Shown here piece after piece: positions 62,573 to 64,000 of a stretch of 64,000 nt of DNA. This DNA is from Candidatus Cloacimonadota bacterium (GTDB lineage: Bacteria > Cloacimonadota > Cloacimonadia > Cloacimonadales > TCS61). Numbering within the stretch: position 1 is the first letter of the stretch; each line of letters opens with the position of its first letter. Both the position numbers and the translations under genes were made by a program. Under the pieces are notes generated by a model. The model did not search any database and had not been told where the DNA came from. It worked only from the letters and a program-made list of their open reading frames with translations. The stretch lies in assembly GCA_030445745.1 (NCBI GenBank), contig JASUTE010000001.1, forward strand, positions 226,035 to 290,034. Reading direction: 5' to 3'.

Positions 62573-63820
62573 ATGTTAGATATTAAATTTATTAGGGAAA
62601 ATGCTGAAGTAGTTAAAACTGCTGTAAAAAATAAGAACGATAATGCTGATATTAACCTAATTCTGGAATTAGATGAAAAAAAACGTACAACTCAATATGA
62701 ATATGATACTCTGCGGGCTGAACAAAAGAAGATTTCTAAGCAAATTCCGATCTTAAAAAAAGAAAAAAAAGATGTATCTGATATACTAAAGCAAATGAAA
62801 GATGCTGCTCAAAAATTAAAAGAACTCTCTTCCCAAACCTCCGCAATAGAGAATCAATTGCATCAAGAACTACTAAGAGTACCAAATATTCCTGCCGAAA
62901 ATGTCCCTGTAGGTAAAGATGAAAGCAGTAATAGATTTGTGCGGGAATGGGGTGAAAAAAGAAAATTTGATTTTGAACCAAAAGATCACTTGGCTGTGGC
63001 AGAAAAGATGCAATATCTTGATTTTAAAAGATCCAGTAAACTTTCAGGAAGTGGATTTGCAGCTTATGTTGGCGCTGGTGCTAGGCTGGAACGTGCCTTA
63101 ATAAATTTTATGTTGGATTTTCATTTAAAAAACCACGATTACAAAGAGCTATCTTTGCCGTTTATTGTTAACAGACAGGCTATGGTGGGAACAGGGCAAT
63201 TGCCTAAATTAGAAGATGACATGTATCATATCAATGAAGATGATATGTTTCTTATTCCTACTGCTGAAGTACCGGTTACAAACTATTTTGCCGACGAGAT
63301 TCTTTCCTATAAAGATATTCCGAAAAAATTTGTTGCCTATAGCCCTTGTTTTCGTCGCGAAGCTGGTTCTTATGGTAAGGATACTAAGGGTTTGCAAAGA
63401 TTGCATCAATTTAATAAAGTTGAGATGGTTCGTTTGGTTCATCCCAAAGATTCTTATGCAGTTTTGGAAGAAATGGTGCAGGACGCTGAGCACATTGTGC
63501 AGGCACTGGGTTTACATTATCGCGTGGTAGAGCTAGCTACAGGAGATCTTAGCTTTGCCTCTGCAAAAACTTATGATATCGAAGTTTGGGCGCCCGGTTC
63601 TCAAAAATATTTGGAAATATCATCTATCAGTAATTTCGAGGATTTTCAAGCTCGCAGAGCTTCTTTGCGATTCAGGGATGAAGATGAAAAAGTGAAATAT
63701 TTGCACACACTTAATGGTTCTGGCGTGGCTACTCCCCGAACCTATATCGCTCTCTTGGAAACTTATCAGTTGAAAGATGGTAGGATAGAATTACCTGAAA
63801 TTTTACAGCCATATTTATAA
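62573..63820 (+). CDS. serS: Seryl-tRNA synthetase
   Basis: A class II synthetase of 415 residues. The ATG at 62573 is the start (MLDIKFIRENAEVVK); the track's 20 extra codons run through the terminator. The N-terminal coiled-coil arm (residues 30-100) binds the long variable arm of tRNA-Ser and tRNA-Sec. The catalytic core follows: motif 2 FVAYSPCFRREAGSYGKDTKGLQRLHQFNKVE, and motif 3 LNGSGVATPRTYIALLETYQ. It is the enzyme that would serylate the tRNA-Sec-like tRNA at 37316, the first step of Sec-tRNA synthesis. AGAGGGAAA precedes the start. Confidence 0.97.
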   Translation: MLDIKFIRENAEVVKTAVKNKNDNADINLILELDEKKRTTQYEYDTLRAEQKKISKQIPILKKEKKDVSDILKQMKDAAQKLKELSSQTSAIENQLHQELLRVPNIPAENVPVGKDESSNRFVREWGEKRKFDFEPKDHLAVAEKMQYLDFKRSSKLSGSGFAAYVGAGARLERALINFMLDFHLKNHDYKELSLPFIVNRQAMVGTGQLPKLEDDMYHINEDDMFLIPTAEVPVTNYFADEILSYKDIPKKFVAYSPCFRREAGSYGKDTKGLQRLHQFNKVEMVRLVHPKDSYAVLEEMVQDAEHIVQALGLHYRVVELATGDLSFASAKTYDIEVWAPGSQKYLEISSISNFEDFQARRASLRFRDEDEKVKYLHTLNGSGVATPRTYIALLETYQLKDGRIELPEILQPYL

Positions 63821-64000
63821 TTTCTCTTGTTACTTCATATATTCTATCCCCAAGCCCCGAGAAAATATGATTTATATTTCAGGAGATGTATCTTATTATA
63901 CTTAGGTAAAGTAAGGTAATTTGGTGTCTTGAATAAGAGGGGGGAGAGATAAAAAAAGTAAGAATTCATTTGACATAAAAAGGTATAAAAACAAATTTGC

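Noticed and set aside
1-64000. CRISPR arrays, rRNA genes and insertion sequences
   Set aside because: I saw no regularly spaced repeats, no rRNA signature and no transposase ORF in the window.

Overview
The window is AT-rich, densely packed DNA from a Gram-negative anaerobe. An outer-membrane porin, a Por/T9SS-type C-terminal sorting domain, NADH-linked hydrogenase subunits and iron-dependent alcohol dehydrogenase all point that way. Gene content resembles Candidatus Cloacimonadota or a relative in the Fibrobacterota/Bacteroidota sphere, but this is inference, because there is no rRNA in the window.

Layout: (1) 1-7.7 kb: 3' part of etfA, an unknown gene, queE, a YigZ/IMPACT protein, a SNF2 helicase and a T9SS-sorted surface protein. 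(2) 7.9-12.1 kb: gltX, glnS and holB. (3) 12.1-21.5 kb: a complete phosphate regulon (phoB, phoR-like kinase, a short sigma factor, porin, pstS-C-A-B, phoU, second pstS, second phoU) with a phased Pho box before the porin. (4) 21.5-30 kb: an accessory, partly decaying region with an aldo/keto reductase, DUF1893, Fe-ADH, McrBC with a 5' frameshift in mcrB, and remnants of an ECF transporter component, a cupin and an AAA ATPase. (5) 30-36.6 kb: an NADH/[FeFe]-hydrogenase accessory cluster (two DRTGG proteins, two HATPases, a HydA-like iron-sulfur protein, a PHP protein, HydC, a cysteine-free ferredoxin-like subunit, HydB). It ends at a terminator and is followed by wreckage of hydA and of a rubrerythrin-like gene. 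(6) 37.3-48.1 kb: a tRNA-Sec-like gene heads a run of genes: PP2C phosphatase, selA, a giant PPDK-like protein, GAPDH and selB. (7) 51.1-48.1 kb, minus strand: a second selenium operon (class V aminotransferase, selD, DUF3343, yedF). (8) 51.3-64 kb: a formate/nitrite-type channel, a mobA fragment, a radical SAM/M28 peptidase/DUF4175-like/TPR/XerC operon, a TPR lipoprotein-like gene, tpiA and serS.

The most unusual element is the tRNA at about 37316-37410. It has tRNA-Sec architecture (6-bp D stem with a 4-nt loop, long variable arm, G before CCA), but its anticodon reads GCA (cysteine) instead of UCA. It sits 26 nt before an operon that carries selA and selB. selD is nearby on the opposite strand and serS is at the window end. 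Every enzyme needed to make and deliver Sec-tRNA is therefore encoded here, but with a tRNA expected to read UGU/UGC. I found no UGA-containing selenoprotein gene in the window. One UGU codon, the active-site position of selD, is followed by a hairpin of SECIS-like size and spacing. The remnants of mobA and hydA suggest that the original selenoenzyme clients (formate dehydrogenase, perhaps a hydrogenase) may have been lost or moved.
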